DNA of 64,000 nt from Falcatimonas sp. MSJ-15 (GTDB lineage: Bacteria; Bacillota; Clostridia; Lachnospirales; Lachnospiraceae). Positions 19,209-26,251 of the stretch are shown here, one piece after another (positions within the stretch are counted from its first letter, which is position 1; each line of letters starts with the position of its first letter). Below the pieces are notes generated by a model. It ran no database searches. It saw only the letters and a list, made by a program, of their open reading frames with translations, and was not told the origin of the DNA. The stretch lies in assembly GCF_018918265.1 (NCBI RefSeq), contig NZ_JAHLQC010000014.1, positions 39,247 through 103,246 of the forward strand. The letters are read 5' to 3'. The translations under genes were made by a program, and so were the position numbers.

Positions 19209-19268
19209 ATTATATCGAAGTTAGTTCAAACTATCTATAACCTATCAGACAAATTTTACTCCAATCAG
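19209..19268 (-). promoter_or_regulatory. Putative promoter of the importer operon with conserved activator box
   Basis: On the minus strand: CTGATTGGAGTAAA (19255-19268), ATAGAT (19233-19238), 18 bp spacer, TATAAT (19209-19214). A dyad TTAGTT-CA-AACTAT (19221-19234) lies between -35 and -10, where a bound repressor would block polymerase. The upstream box begins right after the araC stop and matches the box before the exporter operon. Confidence 0.6.
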
Positions 19269-19269
19269 G

Positions 19270-20235
19270 TCACGCATATTTATATCTGTAAGCCTGCGGC
19301 GTTATCCCCTTGACAGACTTAAATGCTGCTGAAAATTTACTTTGATTCTCGTAACCTGCCGCATAAGCAATTTCCCCTATATTAAGGTGTGGTTCTGTTT
19401 TCAGCATTTCTGCCGCAGCCTCAATCCGTTTCACTTTAATAAATGTTCCAATAGATTTCCCTGCTATGGATTTGAAACACCTTTTCAAGCTGGATTCAGC
19501 AATTCCAAATTCTTCCGATAAGTCAGTAATGGTTTTTACATCGAAAGGATTTTCAATGATGTATTGATATACCTTTTGGGTTCTTTGGGATATATCTTCT
19601 GAAAAATGCTGCGGTTTCTGCATGGCAGTTCCATCCAGCAAACTCAAAAATAAAAGCAGCTCTATTGTCTTAATCCAAAAATATGGTGACTGTATCCGCT
19701 TATCAACAGAATACAATTCTCCAAAAATATGATCTATTTCACGTTTTGATTTTACTAAAAGCAACGTACCATTACTGCATAACATATCTCTGATTTTTAC
19801 CAGATTGATGTCTGCCTGTTTAAAATTTTCAGATATTGCTTTTTGAGCTTTCTCCATCTCAAATAATACAGTAATGCCTTTATATTTTTTTAACGGGATA
19901 TTGGAGCCAATAATCGCCTGTTTCCCTTTATACAAACTCCCGACTGATAAATCCCCTTCTCCCAGAAAAGTAACCGTACCATCTGCTGATTCACACTCAT
20001 AACACCCTTCCAGACAGTGATCTATTTGAAGGAAATCATGTTTCGGAATAATAGGACGGTAGCAGCTCCCCATGTTTAGGTCATTATATGTGATCTGAAT
20101 GCCAGGAGCAACGTCAAAACAAACCATCTTCCCCTCTCCTGATCCGGTTTCTTCATGAACTACAAATGATGACCTCTCTTTTCCATTATGAAAATAAATA
20201 TCATGAAAAGATGACCTTTTCAGTATATTCTCCAC
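19270..20235 (-). CDS. AraC-family transcriptional regulator (YbtA-like context)
   Basis: A 321-aa protein starting at GTG 20235 (GGAGGTG 6 nt upstream). Residues about 1-215 form a ligand-sensing region without a named motif; residues about 220-321 hold the two AraC helix-turn-helix units (ITDLSEEFGIAESSLKRCFK in the first; IGEIAYAAGYENQSKFSAAF in the second; ending GITPQAYR). It is the second gene behind the Fur-box promoter, 19 bp after the small Fur-like gene. By position it should activate the importer and exporter operons through the conserved CTGATTGGAGTAAA box, as YbtA-type regulators do in siderophore loci; that is inference. Confidence 0.85.
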   Translation of the reverse strand: MENILKRSSFHDIYFHNGKERSSFVVHEETGSGEGKMVCFDVAPGIQITYNDLNMGSCYRPIIPKHDFLQIDHCLEGCYECESADGTVTFLGEGDLSVGSLYKGKQAIIGSNIPLKKYKGITVLFEMEKAQKAISENFKQADINLVKIRDMLCSNGTLLLVKSKREIDHIFGELYSVDKRIQSPYFWIKTIELLLFLSLLDGTAMQKPQHFSEDISQRTQKVYQYIIENPFDVKTITDLSEEFGIAESSLKRCFKSIAGKSIGTFIKVKRIEAAAEMLKTEPHLNIGEIAYAAGYENQSKFSAAFKSVKGITPQAYRYKYA

Positions 20236-20254
20236 AGTTACACCTCCAAAACAG

Positions 20255-20416
20255 TTAAATCTGAGAAATCACTTTTGATTCCCCTTTGCCGTCATCTGTT
20301 TCTGTCATTCCATGCGTTGACAGCCACCCCCTTTCATTCGCTGTAACATATCTTCTCATTTCGTATACGGCATTTCTTACCAAGTCTTTCTGAATTGTGT
20401 TTCTCTTATTTGTCAT
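20255..20416 (-). CDS. 53-aa Fur-like N-terminal DNA-binding fragment
   Basis: ATG at 20416 follows AAGGAGG. The peptide begins MTNKRNTIQKDLVRNAVYEM and then RRYVTANE, closely following the start of Firmicutes Fur/PerR/Zur proteins (KRNTIQ..LV..AV..M..H.TADEIY), i.e. the first helices of the winged helix. It diverges after TANE (RGWLSTHGMTETDDGKGESK) and stops at residue 53, so the recognition helix, metal sites and dimer domain of Fur are missing. Either a decayed fur gene or a small leader protein. It is the first gene after a promoter with a Fur-box-like site, 19 bp before araC. Confidence 0.6.
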   Translation of the reverse strand: MTNKRNTIQKDLVRNAVYEMRRYVTANERGWLSTHGMTETDDGKGESKVISQI

Positions 20417-20450
20417 CCGTCCTCCTTGTTAGGATTCATTTTTAATTAGG

Positions 20451-20506
20451 ATTATGCATCAATTTCATTATAATGTCAAGAAAGATAGTAATAATTATCA
20501 TTATTG
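20451..20506 (-). promoter_or_regulatory. Strong sigma-A promoter with adjacent Fur-box-like site
   Basis: On the minus strand: TTGACA (20474-20479), 17 bp, CATAAT (20451-20456). Immediately upstream, 20484-20506 reads AATAATGATAATTATTACT, close to the Fur consensus GATAATGATAATCATTATC. Drives the small Fur-like gene and araC. Supports iron (or zinc) control of the whole cassette. Confidence 0.75.
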
Positions 20507-20559
20507 CATGGACCATTTATGATAATGTCCTAATATACCACAAGGGAAAATGTCCCAAT

Positions 20560-20900
20560 GTAGTATAAAGTATCAAAGAACGGATAAAAACACGAGACAA
20601 AAACGTACAGACTATAAACAAAGGAATTATGCTACCCGTAATCTTATAGACACATACTCAGAGAACTTTGCAGATAGTCCGGGATTGCAGCATTGGGCAG
20701 ATATTGAAAACTTGAAAATAGCCGCCAGTGCCTATGCGGAAGCACAGTCAATCAAAGCATTGGAACAGAAAATTGCTGAAAAGAAATCTCTGTTCAGTGT
20801 GGCACGAACAGAACTTGTTACTTTGGAGTATGAAATCAAACCTTATGCAGAACTGCTCAAATATGCAGAGCAGTACGAATCAAATAAGCCTTATCATCTG
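20560..20900 (+). pseudogene. Relaxase C-terminal fragment
   Basis: The frame contains YATRNLIDTYSENFADSPGLQ, in part, then QHWADIENLKIAA and KYAEQYESNKPYH. It aligns with residues about 265-365 of the intact relaxase at 34110-35480 (ARRIIDTSDEKFQNSPGLQQ; IENLKTAA; KYAEQYKTNRSYH). The N-terminal catalytic part is absent, and the right side is cut at 20901 by an IS end. It is a relic of a second element of the same family. Confidence 0.8.
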
Positions 20901-20977
20901 TGTAGTGGTATAGTAAATTTGTAACACCTTGTTCGAATAATATAGTATAATATTATTCCAATAAGGAGGACGTTACT

Positions 20978-21223
20978 ATGTCAGTACATTACACCGAAGA
21001 CTTCAAAAAAGAAGTAGTTAAAGCCTATATGGCAGGCGATAAATCAATACAACAACTTGCTAGTGATTTTAATATTGCCAAAAGTTCTGTTAGCAAATGG
21101 GTTAGCAAATACAAAGAAGAATGCCTTTATACCACCAATACAACAGTAGAAACTAATCAAGCTAAGGAAATTAGACGATTAAATCAGCTTCTGAATGAAA
21201 AGGATAAGGAAATCGCTTTCTAA
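20978..21223 (+). CDS. IS3-family transposase OrfA (frame-damaged end)
   Basis: An 81-aa protein preceded by AAGGAGG: helix-turn-helix of the IS3 OrfA type (YTEDFKKEVVKAYMAGDKSI; QLASDFNIAKSSVSKWV) followed by a leucine-rich coiled segment (EIRRLNQLLNEKDKEIAF). In relatives the end continues LKKAAAFFAKEID; here a missing base before the A-run puts a stop at that point, and the lost residues are readable in the next frame. Non-functional together with the truncated orfB. Confidence 0.75.
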   Translation: MSVHYTEDFKKEVVKAYMAGDKSIQQLASDFNIAKSSVSKWVSKYKEECLYTTNTTVETNQAKEIRRLNQLLNEKDKEIAF

Positions 21224-21677
21224 AAAAAGCAGCGGCATTCTTCGCGAAGGAAATCGATTAGTGGTATATCGATTTATCGACGATAATAAAAATATATTTG
21301 GTTTAAGATGGCTATGCAATAAATTAGGAATTAGCCCTAATTGTTACTACAATTACAAAAAAGATGCAAAGCGAAAATATCATAAACGTTTGTCACGTAT
21401 CTTTGAGCTTATAAAATATGTTTATTACAACAATAATCGTGTTATAGGCTATAGGGCTATGCGCATTTTTATTAAACGTTATGGATATGAAGTAAGTAAT
21501 ACCACTATGCATAAATACATGAATAAGGAATTAAAATTATGTGCTGTAATTATGCATTCCAAGCCGGGTTATAAGGCTGGAAAAAGGAATAAAATTTTTG
21601 ACAATCTTTTAAACCAGAATTTTAATGTCGACTGCAAAAATAAAGTATGGTGCACTGATTTTACATATATGCGCTAG
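21195..21677 (+). pseudogene. IS3-family transposase OrfB, truncated before the DDE core
   Basis: The frame reads VVYRFIDDNKNIFGLRWLC, in part, HTH_21-like YRAMRIFIKRYGYEVSNTTM and ends WCTDFTYMR followed by a stop. In an intact OrfB this WxTDxTY motif holds the first catalytic Asp and about 150 more residues follow. The break coincides with the junction to an unrelated transposase fragment. Confidence 0.75.
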
Positions 21678-21682
21678 CCAAA

Positions 21683-22048
21683 ATGAAATGGGAATACAAC
21701 CGCGAAGACAAGTCAAAGCGACGCGTTTGTCATTGCGATAATCCCTGCACAACCTCTTCCTGTGGCAGAATGATTTATGTTTATCCTGAAAAAAAACTTA
21801 GAGCATACCCCGGTGTGGAGCGTGGCTCACAAGAATGGGATGGCACTTACAAAATCCGAGTAAATGTTGAAAAATCAATCAACCACTTTAAAGGCAGTTT
21901 TTGTGTCGCTAATCGAAAAACAACGAACGAAAAAACACTTCATGCAGATTTACTTCTTGCTGGTATATCACAGTTATTAACTGTAGTTGTTGCCGACGAA
22001 ATCCATCAGCGACAATATATCAGAAGTCTAAAGTCTTTCATAGTCTAG
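21683..22048 (+). pseudogene. C-terminal fragment of an unrelated DDE transposase
   Basis: A 121-codon open frame without a proper start. It contains CHCDNPCTTSSCGRMIYVYP, PGVERGSQEWDGTYKIRVNVE in part, KSINHFKGSFCVANRKT and LHADLLLAGISQLLTVVVADE in part. This is the C-terminal part of a cysteine-containing DDE transposase family common in Clostridia. The N-terminal half, including the first catalytic residues, is missing; the fragment is fused to the truncated IS3 orfB. Confidence 0.7.
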
Positions 22049-22050
22049 GA

Positions 22051-22084
22051 CTTACCAACAAGCTCTTCTGGTTCATAGAATGAA
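22051..22084. repeat. 34-bp duplicate of an internal metG segment (copy A)
   Basis: This stretch, starting CTTACCAACAAGCTCTTCTG just after the transposase fragment stop, equals 22676-22709 inside the metG 3' fragment with one mismatch, in the same orientation. It is a scar of rearrangement or of a second insertion in metG-like sequence. Confidence 0.85.
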
Positions 22085-22120
22085 CTACCCCTTCAACAAA
22101 GAAATTAAACTGAATATTGC

Positions 22121-22288
22121 TTATTTTCTTACAAGCTTTTTCATCATCCCATATGCGTCACAATATGAACCATCTGTATATTTCATATTATCTTGAAAAG
22201 TAGCATACTTTTTGAAAACAAGTTTCTCATATAGCGAAATTGCACTTTCTCTTCCTAGTTTATCATTTATAGTTATTGGTTCTATTGT
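22121..22288 (-). CDS. Small hypothetical protein
   Basis: A 55-aa frame starting at 22288 (MTIEPITINDKLGRES) with GGGGG 9 nt upstream. Ends MMKKLVRK. No family recognised, no membrane segment. An upstream hairpin (22337-22368) argues against the longer in-frame start at 22366. May be a chance frame in a rearranged region. Confidence 0.3.
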   Translation of the reverse strand, partial: TIEPITINDKLGRESAISLYEKLVFKKYATFQDNMKYTDGSYCDAYGMMKKLVRK

Positions 22289-22336
22289 CATTGTCTTTCC
22301 CCCTACAAATTTTGATTGTATTTCTGTTTCTTTAGA

Positions 22337-22368
22337 AAATGGGCAATCCCGATTGGAATTGCCCATTT
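22337..22368. terminator. Hairpin with 11-bp arms
   Basis: Arms AAATGGGCAAT and ATTGCCCATTT surround a 10-nt loop; T-rich on both sides. Lies about 145 bp after the metG fragment stop on the minus strand, so it may be the original metG terminator. Confidence 0.6.
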
Positions 22369-22513
22369 ATTTTACTAATTATGCGATTTTTCTTGCTTGC
22401 ACTTAATCTTGCATCAATTAATGTAACTCTGATGTAAATCGCTATTTTTTCAATCTTTTATCAAATGCATTTCGTTCCGTCTATTTGGTAAAACGATACC
22501 TCTTCACATCATC

Positions 22514-22978
22514 TTAATATAATTTTGCACCTGCTGGAATATGTTCATCTACCATAAGAAGGTGAAGTTCTTCATCCTCTGAATCCTTGAGGTTATTAAC
22601 TGCTGAGAGTAACATACCACAAGATTCGATTCCCATCATCTTACGTGGTGGAAGATTTGTTATAGCGATAAGTGTCTTACCAACAAGTTCTTCTGGTTCA
22701 TAGAATGAATGAATACCACTTAAGATTGTACGGTCTGTACCTGTTCCATCATCAAGTGTAAACTGTAATAATTTCTTTGACTTTGGAACTGCTACACATT
22801 CTTTTACTTTAACTGCTCTAAAGTCTGATTTACTGAATGTCTCAAAATCTACTTCTTCTTCAAATAATGGTTCGATCTTAACATTAGAAAAATCGATTAC
22901 TTCTTTCACTGGTGCTGCTTCGCTAACTGATGATTTTACAGTCTTTGGAGCTTTTTTGTCTGAGTCAAGTGACTTCAT
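22514..22978 (-). pseudogene. metG: 3' fragment of methionyl-tRNA synthetase gene (C-terminal tRNA-binding domain)
   Basis: A 154-aa frame holding the EMAP/CsaA-like C-terminal domain of clostridial MetRS: EEVDFETFSKSDFRAVKVKE (about 40-60), VPKSKKLLQFTLDDGTG, TILSGIHSFYEPEELVGKT, NLPPRKMMGIESCGMLLSA and the terminal HIPAGAKLY. The catalytic domain (about 480 residues) is absent; an in-frame stop precedes the first Met and there is no clear ribosome site. The fragment ends right beside the integrase end of the mobile element, so the simplest idea is that element insertion or an older rearrangement split metG. A free-standing tRNA-binding protein is the less likely alternative. Confidence 0.75.
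22676..22709. repeat. 34-bp repeat, copy B (inside metG fragment)
   Basis: Matches 22051-22084 at 33 of 34 positions, same orientation. Confidence 0.85.
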
Positions 22979-23092
22979 TGTCGGGATTTCACATCAATTT
23001 AATTTACTTTAATGCTTTTTCCTTTAATAAAGCCTTTTTCGGTGTTCCAACATTATCATAATAACATATTTATGCTGATTACACCACTCGAA

Positions 23093-23142
23093 TTTGTCGT
23101 ACTCTTGTCGTATGGCACACATTTTGTCGTACTCTCGTCAGT
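23093..23142. repeat. Two direct repeats next to int, candidate integrase arm sites
   Basis: TTTGTCGTACTCTTGTCGTA (23093-23112) and TTTGTCGTACTCTCGTCAGT (23123-23142), 30 bp apart, lie between the element end and the int stop. Tn916-family integrases bind paired direct repeats at such positions. Confidence 0.5.
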
Positions 23143-23159
23143 CCATGCCGGACTCTTTC

Positions 23160-24401
23160 CTAAAATACATCTAAATTGTGTGCTAAATTTTGAATTGCTT
23201 CCTGCTTTTTAGTATCGGTAACTTCCGCATAAATATCCATGGTTGTTTCGATATTTGCGTGTCCCATAATAGACTGAATTACCTTTAAGTTTGTTTCATT
23301 TTCGCAAAACCTTGAACAAAAGGTATGTCGCAAATGATGACATGAAAAATGTGGTATTATCACAGGCTCTCTGTGCTGTTTTGCAGCTTTTACCACTTCT
23401 TCTGCATTATGTGCTTCATATATACGCTTGATTGCTCTGTTTACAGCTTGCGGATTATGGATATTGCCAAAACGGTTCATAAAGATAAATCCTTTCATCC
23501 CATCAATCACTGTTTCATTAAATCCATGTTCCTTCTGGTCATCCAATTCCATCTGGAGTGCATCATAAACCGTATCCATCATCGGAATCGTGCGTATACC
23601 AGCTTCTGTCTTTGGAAGAGATACAGCAAATGAACATATCGGATGTTCTTTGAACTCTCTACTGTAATAAACCACGCTATGATTGATACTGATCGTCCTT
23701 TTTTCAAAATCAATGTCTTCCCATCGGATACCGATTGCTTCTCCAATTCGACAACCTGTTCCAAGTAGGAACTTAAAAAATGATGCCCAGTGGTAAAATG
23801 TAGGACTTTCATCAATATAGCGTATAAAGGCTCTCTGTTGTTCCACTGTCAAAGCGTGTCTCACACCATGATTTTTCCCCGGTTGCTTTTTAATCTGTGC
23901 CATTACTCCATCGCTTGGATTAACACGAATGATGTTATCACGCACAGCAAGCTGAAATGTCGGGTGTAAAACAGTATGAATTGTTTCTAGCGTATTTATC
24001 TGCATTTCCTTCTCTTTCAACAAATGCTGATAGAACTGCAATACATCAGAATACTTCACAGCGGCAATTTTCTTCTTGCCAAATCCACCTCGTATAAAGC
24101 GATCATACATATATTTATAGTTCCGCATTGTTGTTTCCCTCAACTCTGCCTTTGTCGATATATATCTGTCAAAAACAAAATTGATTGTAGATGTTCCGGC
24201 TGCATACGCATCCAACCCATCAAGCTGATCTTTCATCAGTTTAACTTCTCTCTCCCGCAATTCCATGATGTCCTTAGAATAGATGCTCCGGCGCTTTCCT
24301 TCCGGATCAACATAAGTATATACATACTTACCATCGCAACTGCGTTGAGTTTCGCCTTTTCTTAATACTCTCCCTTTGTTATCCTTTCTTGATTTCGCCA
24401 T
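23160..24401 (-). CDS. int: Tyrosine recombinase integrase, Tn916 Int-like
   Basis: A 413-aa protein: N-terminal AP2-like arm-binding domain (about 1-60, GKYVYTYVDPEGKRRSIYSK), core-binding domain (about 75-165) and catalytic domain (about 180-405). Catalytic residues seen are Arg in GTGCRIGEAIGIRW, the HLRHTF box (H-x-x-R), a following His in GHANIETTM, and the nucleophile Tyr in TMDIYAEV. It excises and integrates the element together with Xis. Its stop codon faces the metG fragment, as expected for int at the element end. Confidence 0.93.
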   Translation of the reverse strand: MAKSRKDNKGRVLRKGETQRSCDGKYVYTYVDPEGKRRSIYSKDIMELREREVKLMKDQLDGLDAYAAGTSTINFVFDRYISTKAELRETTMRNYKYMYDRFIRGGFGKKKIAAVKYSDVLQFYQHLLKEKEMQINTLETIHTVLHPTFQLAVRDNIIRVNPSDGVMAQIKKQPGKNHGVRHALTVEQQRAFIRYIDESPTFYHWASFFKFLLGTGCRIGEAIGIRWEDIDFEKRTISINHSVVYYSREFKEHPICSFAVSLPKTEAGIRTIPMMDTVYDALQMELDDQKEHGFNETVIDGMKGFIFMNRFGNIHNPQAVNRAIKRIYEAHNAEEVVKAAKQHREPVIIPHFSCHHLRHTFCSRFCENETNLKVIQSIMGHANIETTMDIYAEVTDTKKQEAIQNLAHNLDVF

Positions 24402-24438
24402 CTCGTCTCCTCTCTCAAGGAAAGAGATTTTGTACTAG

Positions 24439-24618
24439 CTACTCAGCCGGTTTATCCATTGCATACTGCATATCAATCCCTCTTTGTAGCACCTGTGTTA
24501 TGGTCATGTCATGTTTGGACGCATATCCTTTCAGTCTTGCAGCTTCTTCCTCCGTCAGTTTTAATCCGATAAGAGTTTTTTTAGGATTATCCGACTTCGG
24601 TCTACCTGTTCTAGCCAC
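24439..24618 (-). CDS. Ribbon-helix-helix type small DNA-binding protein
   Basis: Start taken at GTG 24618, 8 nt after GGAGG (59 aa). The sequence RTGRPKSDNPKKTLIGLKLT then EEEAARLKGYASKHDMTITQVLQRGID follows the RHH/CopG pattern with a basic N-terminus (split here to keep pieces short). Sits between xis and int, and a perfect 19-bp palindrome 62 bp upstream is a plausible operator. Probably regulates int/xis expression. Confidence 0.65.
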   Translation of the reverse strand: MARTGRPKSDNPKKTLIGLKLTEEEAARLKGYASKHDMTITQVLQRGIDMQYAMDKPAE

Positions 24619-24679
24619 AATATACACCTCCATCCATTTCATAATCATTATACTTTCTGTTTAACCAAAAGTCAAGTGA

Positions 24680-24698
24680 ATTTTGGTTAAACCAAAAT
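24680..24698. promoter_or_regulatory. 19-bp perfect palindrome with nearby half-site
   Basis: Arms ATTTTGGTT and AACCAAAAT around a central A. A further half-site, TTAACCAAAAG, is at 24661-24671. Lies between xis and the RHH gene; candidate operator for the RHH protein. Confidence 0.6.
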
Positions 24699-24719
24699 CT
24701 TTTTCCTTGTCTGCAAAAT

Positions 24720-24914
24720 TTATTTCACCCGAAATGACTCAAGATATTGGTCAAACACATCAAGGTCTACTAACACCATTCTGTCTATCTTCAGAATTGC
24801 TCCCGCATCTTTGGCAAGAGTCTGAAATTTATTCATACCCATGCTGTACATTTCTGCCCCTTCCTTATATCTGACCAGTCTTTTCTTATTTATTGCCTTT
24901 GGCATCCTCTGCAT
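24720..24914 (-). CDS. xis: Excisionase-like protein (Tn916 Xis family)
   Basis: A 64-aa basic protein with GGAGG upstream. The sequence RLVRYKEGAEMYSMGMNKFQ then TLAKDAGAILKIDRMVLVDLD (split) ends in a DVFDQYLESF helix; this is the MerR-like winged-helix excisionase pattern found next to Tn916-type integrases. It bends att DNA and sets recombination direction. Confidence 0.85.
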   Translation of the reverse strand: MQRMPKAINKKRLVRYKEGAEMYSMGMNKFQTLAKDAGAILKIDRMVLVDLDVFDQYLESFRVK

Positions 24915-25147
24915 TACTCAAATCCTCCTTAAATTTAACACGCATTTTATCTGCCAATGACAACCCACAATTCACTTGCCGACTCTCATAGGCAGATAAA
25001 AATGCAATACAGGTGACAGATCATTACTCTGTCCACATCGGTCTTGCACCGTCATTCAAATTGACCGGACTGCAAATTTCCTTACAATCCGGAAGTATCA
25101 TTATCACGAATATGCTTCATCGCCCTGTGTTACTGCCACACATTTTG

Positions 25148-25258
25148 TCAGATCTTCTCGCTCCATACCTTTGCTTCAATGTAATGTTTCAACATTTCCT
25201 CACATTCACTCCTATCAAAGAGCAGGTACATCTTGGCGAATCTACCTAGTGGCTCCAC
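25148..25258 (-). CDS. Possible 36-aa small protein before xis
   Basis: GTG start at 25258 preceded by GAGGATAT. The frame reads VEPLGRFAKMYLLFDRSECE and ends YIEAKVWSEKI. The acid/base pattern looks protein-like and the position, in the leader between the HTH_16 gene and xis, is where Tn916-type elements carry short regulatory frames. The remaining sequence 24915-25356 has a TTGACA-containing stretch near 25293 but no other gene that I can support. Confidence 0.35.
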   Translation of the reverse strand: MEPLGRFAKMYLLFDRSECEEMLKHYIEAKVWSEKI

Positions 25259-25356
25259 ATATCCTCACGTCCTGTATGCAAAAAATATTCAGTTGTCAAG
25301 GTACAGGGTGCATACGCAGCAATCAGCGAATGGAAAGGGACAATGCTAACCGCCTG

Positions 25357-25605
25357 TTATGCAACTTCAAAAGCCAGTATCTTTGTGATCAGCTTTGTTT
25401 CTAATCTGCGACGCAGAGTTTCATCAATGCAGTAGTGTACCTGTCCACTTTCGTCATACAGCTTTCTTGTGGACAATTTGATTATGTACCCTTCATAATG
25501 TTTTAACACGGCATTGATTGCACTCACATCGCCCTCTGATGCTGCCTTTATAATATGGAAAGGCAACAAATTTTCTTTGTTTCTGGTTTTAGACATCTTT
25601 TTCAT
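25357..25605 (-). CDS. HTH_16-type protein (Tn916 ORF8-like)
   Basis: An 82-aa protein: LLPFHIIKAASEGDVSAINA, VLKHYEGYIIKLSTRKLYDE and RLETKLITKILAFEVA. These are the signatures of the small helix-turn-helix proteins that always follow the ORF7-like sigma gene in Tn916/Tn1549 elements. The start overlaps the sigma gene by 17 bp. Role: element regulation, exact target unknown. Confidence 0.8.
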   Translation of the reverse strand: MKKMSKTRNKENLLPFHIIKAASEGDVSAINAVLKHYEGYIIKLSTRKLYDESGQVHYCIDETLRRRLETKLITKILAFEVA

Positions 25606-26029
25606 CTGCTATTCCTTCCATAACCTTTCTCAAAATTTCCAGTGAGCGTGTTCTGTGTTCATGAATGGTACTGCGAACCAGATTCATTTCTCTTGCAATA
25701 TCTGCATCGCTCATCTCCATGAAATAGGAAAGTAAAATAACATTCCTTTTTCTTTCCGTAAGTTCTTTTAATGCTTCCGCAATCAAAGTATTTTTTACTT
25801 CAATATCGTAGCCATGCACTTCAAAATGATGATTTTCTGTTCCGTACTCATCCATAGTAAATAATTTGCTCAACTCCTTTTCTGACAGTTCAGAGAATGT
25901 GACTTCGTGTTTTCTGCGATAGTCCATGTGCTTGTAATAATTGGCAGCTTCACCTTTTAATGCCATCTGGCACAAACGGTCAAACTGATGCCTGACAGTC
26001 ATTTCATCCTTAGAAGAAGGTTGCCCCAT
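25589..26029 (-). CDS. Sigma-70-like regulator (Tn916 ORF7-like)
   Basis: A 146-aa protein preceded by GGGAGGAGGTGA. The C-terminal half has region 4: LTERKRNVILLSYFMEMSDA (about 90-110) and DIAREMNLVRSTIHEHRTRSL in part. Region 2 is short or lacking, as in ORF7 of Tn916. In this family it promotes excision and transfer gene expression. Upstream, 26030-26251 holds a small hairpin (ATCTCCC/GGGAGAT, near 26090-26113), an AT palindrome near 26130-26155 and no gene. Confidence 0.85.
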   Translation of the reverse strand: MGQPSSKDEMTVRHQFDRLCQMALKGEAANYYKHMDYRRKHEVTFSELSEKELSKLFTMDEYGTENHHFEVHGYDIEVKNTLIAEALKELTERKRNVILLSYFMEMSDADIAREMNLVRSTIHEHRTRSLEILRKVMEGIADEKDV

Positions 26030-26251
26030 ACGAGTTCACCTCCTCCCGTTCCGAATGACAAGGCATTTGCCTTTTTTCCCTTCCGGTGTATCTCCCAAAT
26101 GAAACCGGGGAGATGTTCGGGTGGATTGAAAAATTTTTATAAAAATTTTTCTGTATACAAAAAACGTCCTCGCAGGCACACACCCACAGGACGTTGTTCA
26201 TATCTGGTATTTATTTTTTCTACATTCTTCATTCCACTTTTAATCAATTTT

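Larger units (their letters stand above)
20901..21680 (+). mobile_element. Truncated IS3-family insertion sequence
   Basis: The left end begins TGTAGTGGTATAGTAAATTT at 20901, directly after the interrupted relaxase fragment. It contains an orfA (20978-21223) and an orfB that stops at the beginning of the DDE domain; no right inverted repeat is present. The element is therefore a left-hand remnant. Confidence 0.7.

Noticed and set aside
24949..25350. Plus-strand frames (MTDHYSVHIG and MLQCNVSTF)
   Set aside because: No ribosome sites and antisense to the operon leader; no protein-like pattern.
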